DNA of 5,326 bases from the NCBI GenBank assembly GCA_013203085.1, contig JABMQX010000039.1:1-5326 (forward strand), read 5' to 3'. Both the position numbers and the translations under genes were made by a program. The stretch comes from a bacterium. GTDB lineage: Bacteria > Auribacterota > JABMQX01. Under the pieces are notes generated by a model. That model was not told where the DNA came from, did not search any database, and saw only the letters and a list, made by a program, of their open reading frames with translations. This document shows, in pieces, positions 1 through 5,326 of this stretch (the stretch's first letter is position 1; every line of letters starts with the position of its first letter).

Positions 1-849
1 GCGGCCATTTCCCTCGGAGGCAGATATTACGAGCATTATTATGTGCAGGCTGCGGTCTCATCTTGCCTCTTGCTTGGGATGGCTTTTCAGGCACTTTACG
101 GGCGGATGCGAAGGATCGTGTTGGGAACAGAAGATCGCTCGTCGGGGAAGAACGTACAGTTGGAGTTAAACCGGTGTCGCCCAGCGGGGGCAGATACGGT
201 GCGCCGCCGGAGGTGGCTGCGGGGGATGGTGTTTTTGCACGTATATTGGTGCGCGGCGGCGGCGATAGGGCTAACTGTCATGCTCACGACTGACGGCATC
301 AAGAATTACGTAAAGAGTTACAAGATTGGGCTTGAGGAAAAGCGCCGCCCGGGAGGGGAATACGCCAGACAAGAGGCGATCGCTACCGCGATCAGGATGG
401 TGACACGACCGGGCGAGCGGATACTATTGCTCGGGGCGTCGCCAACGTCGGTCTATTTCAGGGGGCAAAGGCTGGCTGGCTCTCGCTACTTCCACCTGTC
501 GCCGTTTTTCAGGAGGTCCTTTTTCAAATCGGTGCGGAACAGGCATCAGGACCGGTTTATGTCGGACCTGCGGATGCGTAAGCCAGTCCTCATCATTCTC
601 GCCCGCGAGGAACGGCAGATTTACTTCGCGGGCACAGATGTGGTCAAGAACAGCGCTGCCTCGTTTCTGCTTCCCTACCTGGAGGAGAACTATGTGCCGT
701 TCGAAAGCAGAGAGATTTGCCCCCGGTCGAAGATAAGAAGAAACCTGAGATGGTCCTGGTACGGCAGATACTGCTCGTTTCTGATACGGAAGGACAAGAC
801 GGAGGAGGTCGTCCAGAGAGTTGAGAAAGCGGAAGCTGCCGGACTCTGA
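1..849 (+). CDS. Membrane glycosyltransferase, GT39/ArnT-like, C-terminal part (5' truncated)
   Basis: The reading frame is open from base 1, so the N-terminus lies outside the window; 282 residues remain. The GTG at 43 is internal, because the 14 codons before it continue a recognisable motif. That motif (fragment residues about 6-16, GGRYYEHYYVQ) resembles the G-R-F/Y-x-x-H-Y-x-x-Q element before a late transmembrane helix in dolichyl-phosphate-mannose-type (PMT/ArnT, GT39) transferases. Hydrophobic segments lie at about residues 15-34 and 75-95, separated by a basic loop. A soluble tail follows. Its segment near residues 137-168 (GERILLLGASPTSVYF and following) matches the family pattern in which a strand ending in G-x-x-P is followed by a Y-F and a strand predicted to end a Rossmann-like unit. 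Such proteins move sugars from lipid carriers at the membrane; the substrate cannot be told. The catalytic N-terminal half is not visible, so the family call rests on the tail. It ends about 50 bases before holB, and a shared function is not suggested. Confidence 0.6.
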   Translation, partial: AAISLGGRYYEHYYVQAAVSSCLLLGMAFQALYGRMRRIVLGTEDRSSGKNVQLELNRCRPAGADTVRRRRWLRGMVFLHVYWCAAAAIGLTVMLTTDGIKNYVKSYKIGLEEKRRPGGEYARQEAIATAIRMVTRPGERILLLGASPTSVYFRGQRLAGSRYFHLSPFFRRSFFKSVRNRHQDRFMSDLRMRKPVLIILAREERQIYFAGTDVVKNSAASFLLPYLEENYVPFESREICPRSKIRRNLRWSWYGRYCSFLIRKDKTEEVVQRVEKAEAAGL

Positions 850-889
850 GAGGGGCTACGCGTCCGCAGGGACTTCAACCGGTTCTGCT

Positions 890-893
890 GAGG
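890..893 (+). promoter_or_regulatory. Ribosome binding site of holB (GAGG)
   Basis: GAGG at 890-893 lies seven bases before the ATG at 901. A TTG at 898 is also in frame and would add one residue, but its spacing of four bases is too short. The site therefore favours the ATG. The roughly 50-base gap it sits in shows no convincing promoter and no terminator with a U-tract; it does contain the 8-base palindrome AACCGGTT at 877-884, of unknown meaning. Confidence 0.6.
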
Positions 894-900
894 TTCATTG

Positions 901-2007
901 ATGTCTTTCGACTCATTCGTGGCAAACAAGCTGGCTATCAGCATGCTGAAGAAGGCGCTTGAGAGCAAGCGGATAGCCTCCGCCTACCTCTTTCAGGGGC
1001 CGGATGGCGTGGGGAAGAGCCTGGCGGCTTTGAACTTCGCCAAGGCACTTGTCTGCGAGAAAGAGGGGACGGATGCTTGCGGAGTTTGCTCATCGTGTCG
1101 GAGAGTGGATTCCGGCAACCATCCGGACGTCCACTGGTACAAGCCAGAGGGAAGGGTGCGTCTGGTCAAAATCAAGACGGTGAGGGAGCTAATTGCGCAG
1201 ACCGGACTGAAGGCTTTCGAGGCGAAGTGGAAGGTATTTGTGATCGTAGAAGCGGATAGGATGAAGGTCGAAACGCAAAACGCGGTCCTGAAAACGCTGG
1301 AAGAGCCTCCCGGGCAAAGCGTTCTGATTCTCATCTCATCTAATCCGGCGGGGCTTGTGCCGACGATCGTGTCGCGGTGTCAGGAGATACGTTTTCTGCC
1401 GATTCCGAGGGATGAGCTGGAGGAGGCTATTGTCGAGAAATGGGGTCCGGACCGGCAGGAGGCTCACCTCGTCGCATCGCTGGCTTGTGGTTCAATGGGA
1501 TCGGCGAGCAGGCTGTTGGAGCGAGACAACCTCGGCCGAAGAAGGGACCTGTTGAACCTGTTGGCGGAGGGTGGGCAAAGGAGTTTTCGGAAAGCGTTCG
1601 AGACGGTTCGCGGTGTTGATGGGGAGTTGAAGAAGCTGGCGAAAGATTTGCAGCAGAGGGAGGAAAAACGCGTTCGCGCCATGGGCAAGGCGTTGACGGC
1701 TGAAGAACGAGATGCCTGGCTGAGCGAGAGTAGCGCAGCCATTGCCAGCATAGTTCGCGAAGAAGTGGACGATATTCTAAATCTACTTGCTTTCTGGTAC
1801 AGGGATTTGCTACTAATCAAAGAGGGTGTGAGTACGGACTTGGTTGTCAACTTCGACATGCTTGAAGCCTTGCGGAAGTCGGTTGCCCCGATGACTGCCG
1901 GCGAGCTTTTCTCTCGCTTGAGGGCTGTGGAGGAGGCTCGCAGGGGGATAGCCCTAAACCTGCCCGTCACGCTTTGCTTGGAGGTTTTGTACGCATCCGG
2001 CGTATAG
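901..2007 (+). CDS. holB: DNA polymerase III, delta' subunit
   Basis: This is the delta' subunit of the clamp loader, which works with delta and the gamma/tau (DnaX) subunits to load the beta sliding clamp on primed DNA. The protein is 368 residues, close to the usual length. An AAA+ fold occupies residues 1 to about 200. It has a Walker A motif GPDGVGKS at 33-40 with an intact lysine (K39), and a zinc module with Cys52, Cys60, Cys63 and Cys66. The Walker-B-like strand is VFVIVEADRM (112-121), followed by the helix ending LKTLEEPP (130-137). The SRC motif is at 158-160; its arginine acts in trans on the neighbouring ATPase site. The rest is the collar domain, with the family's W-Y-R-D-L-L signature at 299-304. 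A lysine-, arginine- and glutamate-rich stretch near 240-265 is probably helical. The retained Walker A means ATP binding is possible; E. coli delta' lacks it, but many other bacteria keep it. It is the first gene of the run that ends with metG. Confidence 0.94.
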   Translation: MSFDSFVANKLAISMLKKALESKRIASAYLFQGPDGVGKSLAALNFAKALVCEKEGTDACGVCSSCRRVDSGNHPDVHWYKPEGRVRLVKIKTVRELIAQTGLKAFEAKWKVFVIVEADRMKVETQNAVLKTLEEPPGQSVLILISSNPAGLVPTIVSRCQEIRFLPIPRDELEEAIVEKWGPDRQEAHLVASLACGSMGSASRLLERDNLGRRRDLLNLLAEGGQRSFRKAFETVRGVDGELKKLAKDLQQREEKRVRAMGKALTAEERDAWLSESSAAIASIVREEVDDILNLLAFWYRDLLLIKEGVSTDLVVNFDMLEALRKSVAPMTAGELFSRLRAVEEARRGIALNLPVTLCLEVLYASGV

Positions 2008-2029
2008 CCCCAGGGATAGCAATTAAGCA

Positions 2030-2836
2030 GTGCACCCCAAAACGAACAGCAAAGTACGACCCGGATTTATGAGAAGCGATACCTCTCAGATGCCCCTTAA
2101 CGAGATAGTTGAGGGAGATTGCGTCGAGATTATGGCGGGATTTCCGGCGGAATCCGTGGATCTCGTTTTCGCCGATCCCCCTTTTAACATCGGCGTCCAC
2201 TACGAAAACTCTGACGATAGCAGGGAGCATGATGAGTACGTGGCCTGGAGCGAGACATGGATTGAGGCTGCCGTCAGGCTGTTGAAGAAGAACGGCTCGC
2301 TTTACGTGGCTATCGGAGATGAGTACGCCGCAGAAATCAGGATGATCGCGCGCGAAAAGAATCTATTTTTGCGAAACTGGATTATCTGGCATTACACTTT
2401 TGGGCAGCACCAGCGGAGAAAGTTCAGCCGGTCGCACACACACATTTTCTACTGGGTGGTCAACGAGCGGGAGTTCACTTTCAACACGGATGACATCCGG
2501 GTGCCATCGGACCGGCAGTTGGTTTACGCCGACAAGAGAGCTCATCCGAAGGGGAAGGTTCCGGATGACGTATGGGCTTTTTCCAGAGTTTGCGGGACTT
2601 TCAAGGAAAGGGTTGGGAAGCATCCTTGCCAGATGCCGGAATCGCTCCTGGAAAGAATCATCCTGGCGAGCAGCAATCAAGGCGATGTGGTTCTCGATCC
2701 ATTCTGTGGTACGGGCACTACCGCAGCGGTCGCCCAGAAGCTGGGAAGGAATTACATCGGCATAGATGTTTCTCCAAACTACTGTGAGCTCGCGAGAAAG
2801 AGGGTGCATGAAGTGGCGGCAAGGGGGGATCGATGA
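2030..2836 (+). CDS. Site-specific DNA methyltransferase, beta class (probably N6-adenine)
   Basis: A SAM-dependent DNA methylase of the N6/N4 amino type. Motif order is that of the beta group: catalytic motif IV comes first (ADPPFNIG, with D49-P50-P51-F52), then a variable central region, then the SAM-binding motif I (LDPFCGTGTTAA, 222-233) near the C-terminus, preceded by a motif-X-like segment (KHPCQMPESLLERII). D-P-P-F/Y favours adenine over N4-cytosine, where S-P-P-Y is usual, but the target base is inferred. The central region (about 115-195), rich in aromatic and basic residues, includes RKFSRSHTHIFYW and probably reads the target; the recognition sequence cannot be predicted. The start is uncertain. 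The GTG at 2030 has only a distant AGGGA (2012-2016, 13 bases away); in-frame ATGs at 2069 and 2090 would give 255 and 248 residues. Family similarity begins at PLNEIVEGDC, just after the 2090 ATG. No specificity subunit or classical endonuclease is adjacent. The stop overlaps the next start. Confidence 0.9.
   Translation: MHPKTNSKVRPGFMRSDTSQMPLNEIVEGDCVEIMAGFPAESVDLVFADPPFNIGVHYENSDDSREHDEYVAWSETWIEAAVRLLKKNGSLYVAIGDEYAAEIRMIAREKNLFLRNWIIWHYTFGQHQRRKFSRSHTHIFYWVVNEREFTFNTDDIRVPSDRQLVYADKRAHPKGKVPDDVWAFSRVCGTFKERVGKHPCQMPESLLERIILASSNQGDVVLDPFCGTGTTAAVAQKLGRNYIGIDVSPNYCELARKRVHEVAARGDR
2821..2836 (+). promoter_or_regulatory. Overlapping stop/start (ATGA) with G-rich ribosome binding site
   Basis: The PIN gene's ATG (2833-2835) overlaps the methyltransferase's TGA (2834-2836). 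A purine run AAGGGGGGA at 2821-2829 sits a few bases before the ATG, inside the last codons of the methyltransferase. This arrangement suggests translational coupling, with ribosomes ending the methylase restarting on the PIN gene, so that the two proteins are made together. Confidence 0.75.
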
Positions 2837-3822
2837 TAACTGAGCGTGGGGCGGCCCCGGAGGTCTTCGCGCTGCTGGACGCGAGTGTCGTCGCTCCCTA
2901 TTACGTCCCGGAATCCGGGTCAGGCGCGAAGTCCAAAAGGGTTAATCCCAGAATCACAGGTCTGATGGAGGCCGTGCGGAATGGCGGGGCACCTTATATC
3001 CTGCTGTACATACCGAGCTTCTGCGTAGCCGAGGTTTTCGGCGTGTTCGACAAGTACCGGTTCGGTTCCTGGATTCCCCAGCTCAAGAAGGTGGTGCCGG
3101 ACGGGATTCCCCAATGCCGGTACGAGGGGGCGCGAAGACGGTTCTCGGAGGACGTCGCCCATGGAAAGCTGTTGCACGCGTACAATCTGTCAGGGTGCCA
3201 TGTGCGCGCGACCGACCTGATCTCACCCGTCGACCATTACTACCAACACTACCGCGAGCGGGGGCGTAGGAGGGTCCGGTTGTCCCCGATGGGGACCTCT
3301 GATCGTCTCATTATAGCGATGGGAATATGCCTGAGCAGAATTCACGGAAGGAGGAATCTCGCTGTGGTGACGGCGGACGATAGGCTGGCGGTCATCTTGG
3401 AGCGCGCCCGAAGGATGAAGAGGAACACGGCTGAGCGGCTGGGAATCCCCCAGGCGGCCGAACGTTTAGCTCTGGATTACAGTGCGGACCTGTATCCCAG
3501 AGTAGTAAACTTAGCGAAGTGCACCAACGGGGACCTGAGCCGGGTTTTTCGTCTTTGGCCGCTGCCGGCGCGCGGGATGGCCCGCAGGCCTGTCTCCGAG
3601 TTGGATGAGTTTAAACCGACAGTCAGGAGTCTATACAAGGAAGTGAACGTTCCCCTGGACAGACTAGCGTACACGGCGGAGTTCGAGCGGCTTCATGCGC
3701 GGGTCGTCCACGAGAGAGGCGCGTACATAACAAGATCGCAGCTCTGGAGGTTGCTTCTGAAGATGCGGAAGGCCGCAGGCGGAGGCGGCTTGCCCCGTGT
3801 CGGCCGGCGCGCTCCACGATAG
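2833..3822 (+). CDS. PIN-domain nuclease-like protein with C-terminal extension
   Basis: The N-terminal part (about 1-197) reads as a PIN domain, a metal-dependent RNase H-like nuclease fold. All four acidic positions can be seen: Asp16 in the first strand (LLDASVVAPYY), Glu67 in CVAEVFGVF, Asp157 in TSDRLIIAMGI, and Asp182/Asp183 in the strand-loop AVVTADDRLAV. Distances between them (about 51, 90 and 25 residues) leave extra length between Glu67 and Asp157 compared with VapC toxins, suggesting an insertion at about 100-150, rich in His, Tyr and Arg. At 329 residues the protein is more than twice the size of a VapC. Residues 198-329 form a second region that I do not recognise as a named domain. 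Its end (about 260-315) contains YTAEFERLH and, further on, QLWRLLLKMRK, then a Gly/Arg-rich basic tail. It is coupled to the methyltransferase, and no antitoxin-like small gene is present. The PIN call is by motif only; substrate (RNA or DNA) and activity are unknown. Confidence 0.72.
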   Translation: MITERGAAPEVFALLDASVVAPYYVPESGSGAKSKRVNPRITGLMEAVRNGGAPYILLYIPSFCVAEVFGVFDKYRFGSWIPQLKKVVPDGIPQCRYEGARRRFSEDVAHGKLLHAYNLSGCHVRATDLISPVDHYYQHYRERGRRRVRLSPMGTSDRLIIAMGICLSRIHGRRNLAVVTADDRLAVILERARRMKRNTAERLGIPQAAERLALDYSADLYPRVVNLAKCTNGDLSRVFRLWPLPARGMARRPVSELDEFKPTVRSLYKEVNVPLDRLAYTAEFERLHARVVHERGAYITRSQLWRLLLKMRKAAGGGGLPRVGRRAPR

Positions 3823-3847
3823 ATTGGTCCAAAAGAAGGCGTATCGG

Positions 3848-3852
3848 GAGGG
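3848..3852 (+). promoter_or_regulatory. Ribosome binding site of ricT (GGAGG)
   Basis: GGAGG at 3848-3852 lies nine bases before the ATG at 3862. It is the strongest Shine-Dalgarno match among the intergenic sites of the window and fixes the ricT start. The 39-base gap in which it lies has no hairpin plus T-run, so transcription probably continues from the PIN gene. Confidence 0.7.
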
Positions 3853-3861
3853 AAGTAGTCC

Positions 3862-4731
3862 ATGCAACCGCAGGAAAATTCCGCCGAAGGCGCGGCGCCA
3901 AAGATGATGAGGGTTGTTCAAATTCACCTCAGAGAAGCAGGGAAGGTGCATTATTATCGAGTCGGCGATATTGACCTGAAGGTGGATGAATACTGCATCG
4001 TCCAATCCGAACGGGGGCAGGAATACGGTCAGATAGTCAGCGAGCCAGAGCATGTCCCTAAGGAGAACTTCGAACAGCCACTGAAGATGGTGCTGAGGAA
4101 AATCACCATCAACGACCGCTACCAAATCAATAAGAACATTCGAGACGCCAAGGAGGCTCGCGGAGTCTGTCTGGATATGATTAGACAGCACAATCTCCCA
4201 ATGAAACTGGTGGACGTGGAGTATTCCTTCGACCGCAGGAAAGTAGTCTTCTACTTCACCTCAGAAGGTCGGGTGGATTTTCGAGAGCTGGTGAAGGACC
4301 TTGCGCGGCATTTCAAGTCGAGGATCGAGCTGCGGCAGATCGGGGTGAGGGACGAAGCCAAGATGGTGGGGGGTATAGGAACGTGTGGCAAACCTCTTTG
4401 CTGCGCGACCTTTCTGAAGAACTTTGAGCCTATTAACATCAGGATGGCAAAAGAGCAGCATCTCTCCTTGAATCCGAACAAGATTTCCGGTATCTGTGGG
4501 CGATTGCTTTGCTGCCTGCGGTTCGAACACCCCTGTTACGTGGAAATGAGCAAGGACCTTCCGCGAGTGGGGGCGACGGTCTCAACCCCCACGGGAGAGG
4601 GAAAGGTAATTGAGCAAGAGATACTTGGCCAGCAGGTGAGAGTTCTTTTGGGTGATGGGCGAGAAGTGAAGTTGCCCGCGAAGGACGTTACTATTGTGAA
4701 GGAGCAAGGCTCCAGCGGTAAGCAGAAGTGA
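3862..4731 (+). CDS. ricT: PSP1-domain protein RicT (YaaT)
   Basis: This is a RicT/YaaT homologue of 289 residues, close to the family's usual length. In Bacillus subtilis RicT joins RicA and RicF in a complex that carries iron-sulfur clusters, aids mRNA maturation by RNase Y, and affects sporulation and competence phosphorelays. The first ~15 residues are a variable leader. The PSP1 core follows, including EYCIVQSERGQEYGQIV (about 43-59). The most telling feature is a pair of cysteine motifs: GTCGKPLCC (Cys175, Cys180, Cys181) and GICGRLLCC (Cys212, Cys217, Cys218). They match the conserved cluster-binding cysteines of the family, and all six are present. Next comes a C-terminal beta-rich segment (PRVGATVSTPTGEGKV onward) like that of other members, and a short charged end. 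Proximity to holB is the classic arrangement for this gene; here two extra genes lie between them. No ricA or ricF is in the window, so whether the same complex exists in this organism is unknown. Confidence 0.88.
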   Translation: MQPQENSAEGAAPKMMRVVQIHLREAGKVHYYRVGDIDLKVDEYCIVQSERGQEYGQIVSEPEHVPKENFEQPLKMVLRKITINDRYQINKNIRDAKEARGVCLDMIRQHNLPMKLVDVEYSFDRRKVVFYFTSEGRVDFRELVKDLARHFKSRIELRQIGVRDEAKMVGGIGTCGKPLCCATFLKNFEPINIRMAKEQHLSLNPNKISGICGRLLCCLRFEHPCYVEMSKDLPRVGATVSTPTGEGKVIEQEILGQQVRVLLGDGREVKLPAKDVTIVKEQGSSGKQK

Positions 4732-4740
4732 AGGCACGTG
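4729..4740 (+). promoter_or_regulatory. ricT stop and metG translation start region
   Basis: The ricT stop TGA (4729-4731) sits inside TGAAGG (4729-4734), the only purine-rich stretch close to the metG GTG (4738-4740). The spacing from AAGG to GTG is only three bases, shorter than ideal. Efficient metG translation may therefore depend on ribosomes finishing ricT. No ATG is available nearby in frame before the conserved N-terminus, so GTG is the likely start. Confidence 0.55.
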
Positions 4741-5326
4741 TCAGAAGGAAAGTTCTACATAACAGCGGCAATTGATTATCCGAACGCCCTTCCTCACATC
4801 GGAACAGCCTATGAGAAGATCGGCGCGGACGTAATCGCCCGATATAAGGCGATGTGCGGCCTCGACAGCTTCTTCGTGATGGGAACGGACGAACACAGCG
4901 CGAACGTCGAGAAGGCAGCAGCAGAAAAGGAGCTATCGCCGCAGGAGTTCACGGATGAGGTCGCTCCGAAGTTCGTTGAGGCGTGGGAGAGCCTGGGGAT
5001 AAGGTACACGTCCTTTGTCCGGAGCTCGTCCGGTCGGCACGAGAGTTCCGTGCAGGACATTTTCCGAAGGATCTACGAGAAGGGAGACATCTACGAGGGA
5101 TTCTACGAGGGCTGGTACTGCAATTCGTGCGAACGCTTTTTCCAGGAGCGAGACCTCAACGGTAAGATTTGCCCCACTCACAACCGACCCCTCGAATGGG
5201 TGAAGGAGAGGAACTACATTTTCGCTCTCTCGAAATATACTGACCGGATTCTCAGCCATATCAAGGAAAACCCCGGTTTCGTGGAGCCGGAGACCCGGAG
5301 GTACGAGATCGTCAGCTTGCTCCGAA
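4738..5326 (+). CDS. metG: Methionyl-tRNA synthetase, N-terminal part (3' truncated)
   Basis: The frame is open from the GTG at 4738 to the right edge, giving 196 complete codons; the C-terminus, including the KMSKS loop and the anticodon-binding domain, lies outside. This class I aminoacyl-tRNA synthetase charges tRNA-Met and initiator tRNA. The N-terminus follows the family closely: FYITAAIDYPNALPHIG, with the HIGH-type signature at residues 20-23 reading H-I-G-T instead of H-I-G-H, then GADVIARYKAMCG and the GTDEH motif at 49-53. The connective zinc knuckle is present as Cys128, Cys131, Cys145 and His148 (WYCNSC and CPTH), the Cys3His pattern known from Thermus thermophilus MetRS. After it comes the usual ERNYIFALSKY segment. 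The gene starts six bases after ricT, so it is probably co-transcribed. The threonine in the signature motif is unusual but the rest looks intact, so a working enzyme is likely. Confidence 0.95.
   Translation, partial: MSEGKFYITAAIDYPNALPHIGTAYEKIGADVIARYKAMCGLDSFFVMGTDEHSANVEKAAAEKELSPQEFTDEVAPKFVEAWESLGIRYTSFVRSSSGRHESSVQDIFRRIYEKGDIYEGFYEGWYCNSCERFFQERDLNGKICPTHNRPLEWVKERNYIFALSKYTDRILSHIKENPGFVEPETRRYEIVSLLR

Noticed and set aside
43..45. GTG as the start of the glycosyltransferase gene
   Set aside because: The frame is open to the window edge and the residues encoded before it form part of a family motif, so it is an internal valine codon.
877..884. AACCGGTT palindrome before holB as an operator or terminator
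   Set aside because: Only eight bases, not extendable to a hairpin, and with no T-run; such a palindrome can easily occur by chance.
1464..1970. Minus-strand open frame of 168 codons inside holB
   Set aside because: Its serine- and arginine-rich, low-complexity translation is typical of an antisense shadow of a Glu/Leu-rich helical region, and holB is secure on the other strand.
2363..2809. Minus-strand open frame of 148 codons inside the methyltransferase
   Set aside because: It is opposite the conserved central region and motif I of the methylase, with no family resemblance of its own.
2833..3822. PIN gene as a VapC toxin of a standard VapBC pair
   Set aside because: The protein is far longer than VapC, and the gene before it is a DNA methylase, not a small DNA-binding antitoxin.
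3823..3861. Possible terminator between the PIN gene and ricT
   Set aside because: No inverted repeat followed by a T-run can be found in these 39 bases.
3664..4191. Minus-strand open frame of 175 codons spanning the PIN-ricT junction
   Set aside because: It lies opposite the 3' end of the PIN gene and the conserved PSP1 core, has no recognisable motif, and is explained by the codon bias of the plus-strand genes.

Overview
The window is a densely packed, all-plus-strand stretch of a bacterial chromosome. It holds six protein-coding genes, two of them cut by the window edges. It shows no RNA gene, insertion sequence, CRISPR array or long non-coding gap. The composition is moderately GC-rich. 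The core is a housekeeping neighbourhood: holB (DNA polymerase III delta' subunit), ricT/yaaT (PSP1-domain protein) and metG (methionyl-tRNA synthetase). From memory, holB-ricT linkage with metG close by is typical of Bacillota and also occurs in several other phyla. The MetRS has a Thermus-like Cys-Cys-Cys-His zinc knuckle. The DNA methyltransferase resembles a subfamily I associate with Planctomycetes and similar environmental lineages. I cannot assign a phylum; a non-model or uncultured Gram-negative or deep-branching lineage is plausible.

Layout. Positions 1-849 carry the C-terminal part of a membrane glycosyltransferase of the GT39/ArnT-like type: the last transmembrane segments and a soluble tail. 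A gap of about 50 bases follows. holB then runs 901-2007. Next come two accessory genes: a beta-class DNA methyltransferase (about 2030-2836) and a PIN-domain nuclease-like protein (2833-3822), overlapping by four bases (ATGA). ricT follows at 3862-4731. metG starts at a GTG at 4738 and runs off the right edge.

How the genes fit together. From holB to metG the spacing is 22, -4, 39 and 6 bases, with no visible terminator, so one transcript is likely. The replication gene (holB), the RNA-processing or phosphorelay cofactor (ricT) and the translation gene (metG) are ordinary company. The point of interest is the methyltransferase-PIN pair between holB and ricT. It combines a DNA-modifying enzyme with a translationally coupled protein that carries a complete set of PIN catalytic acids and an extra C-terminal domain. 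No recognisable restriction enzyme or antitoxin is present. It could be an unconventional modification-nuclease module. That is an inference from gene arrangement and motifs only.
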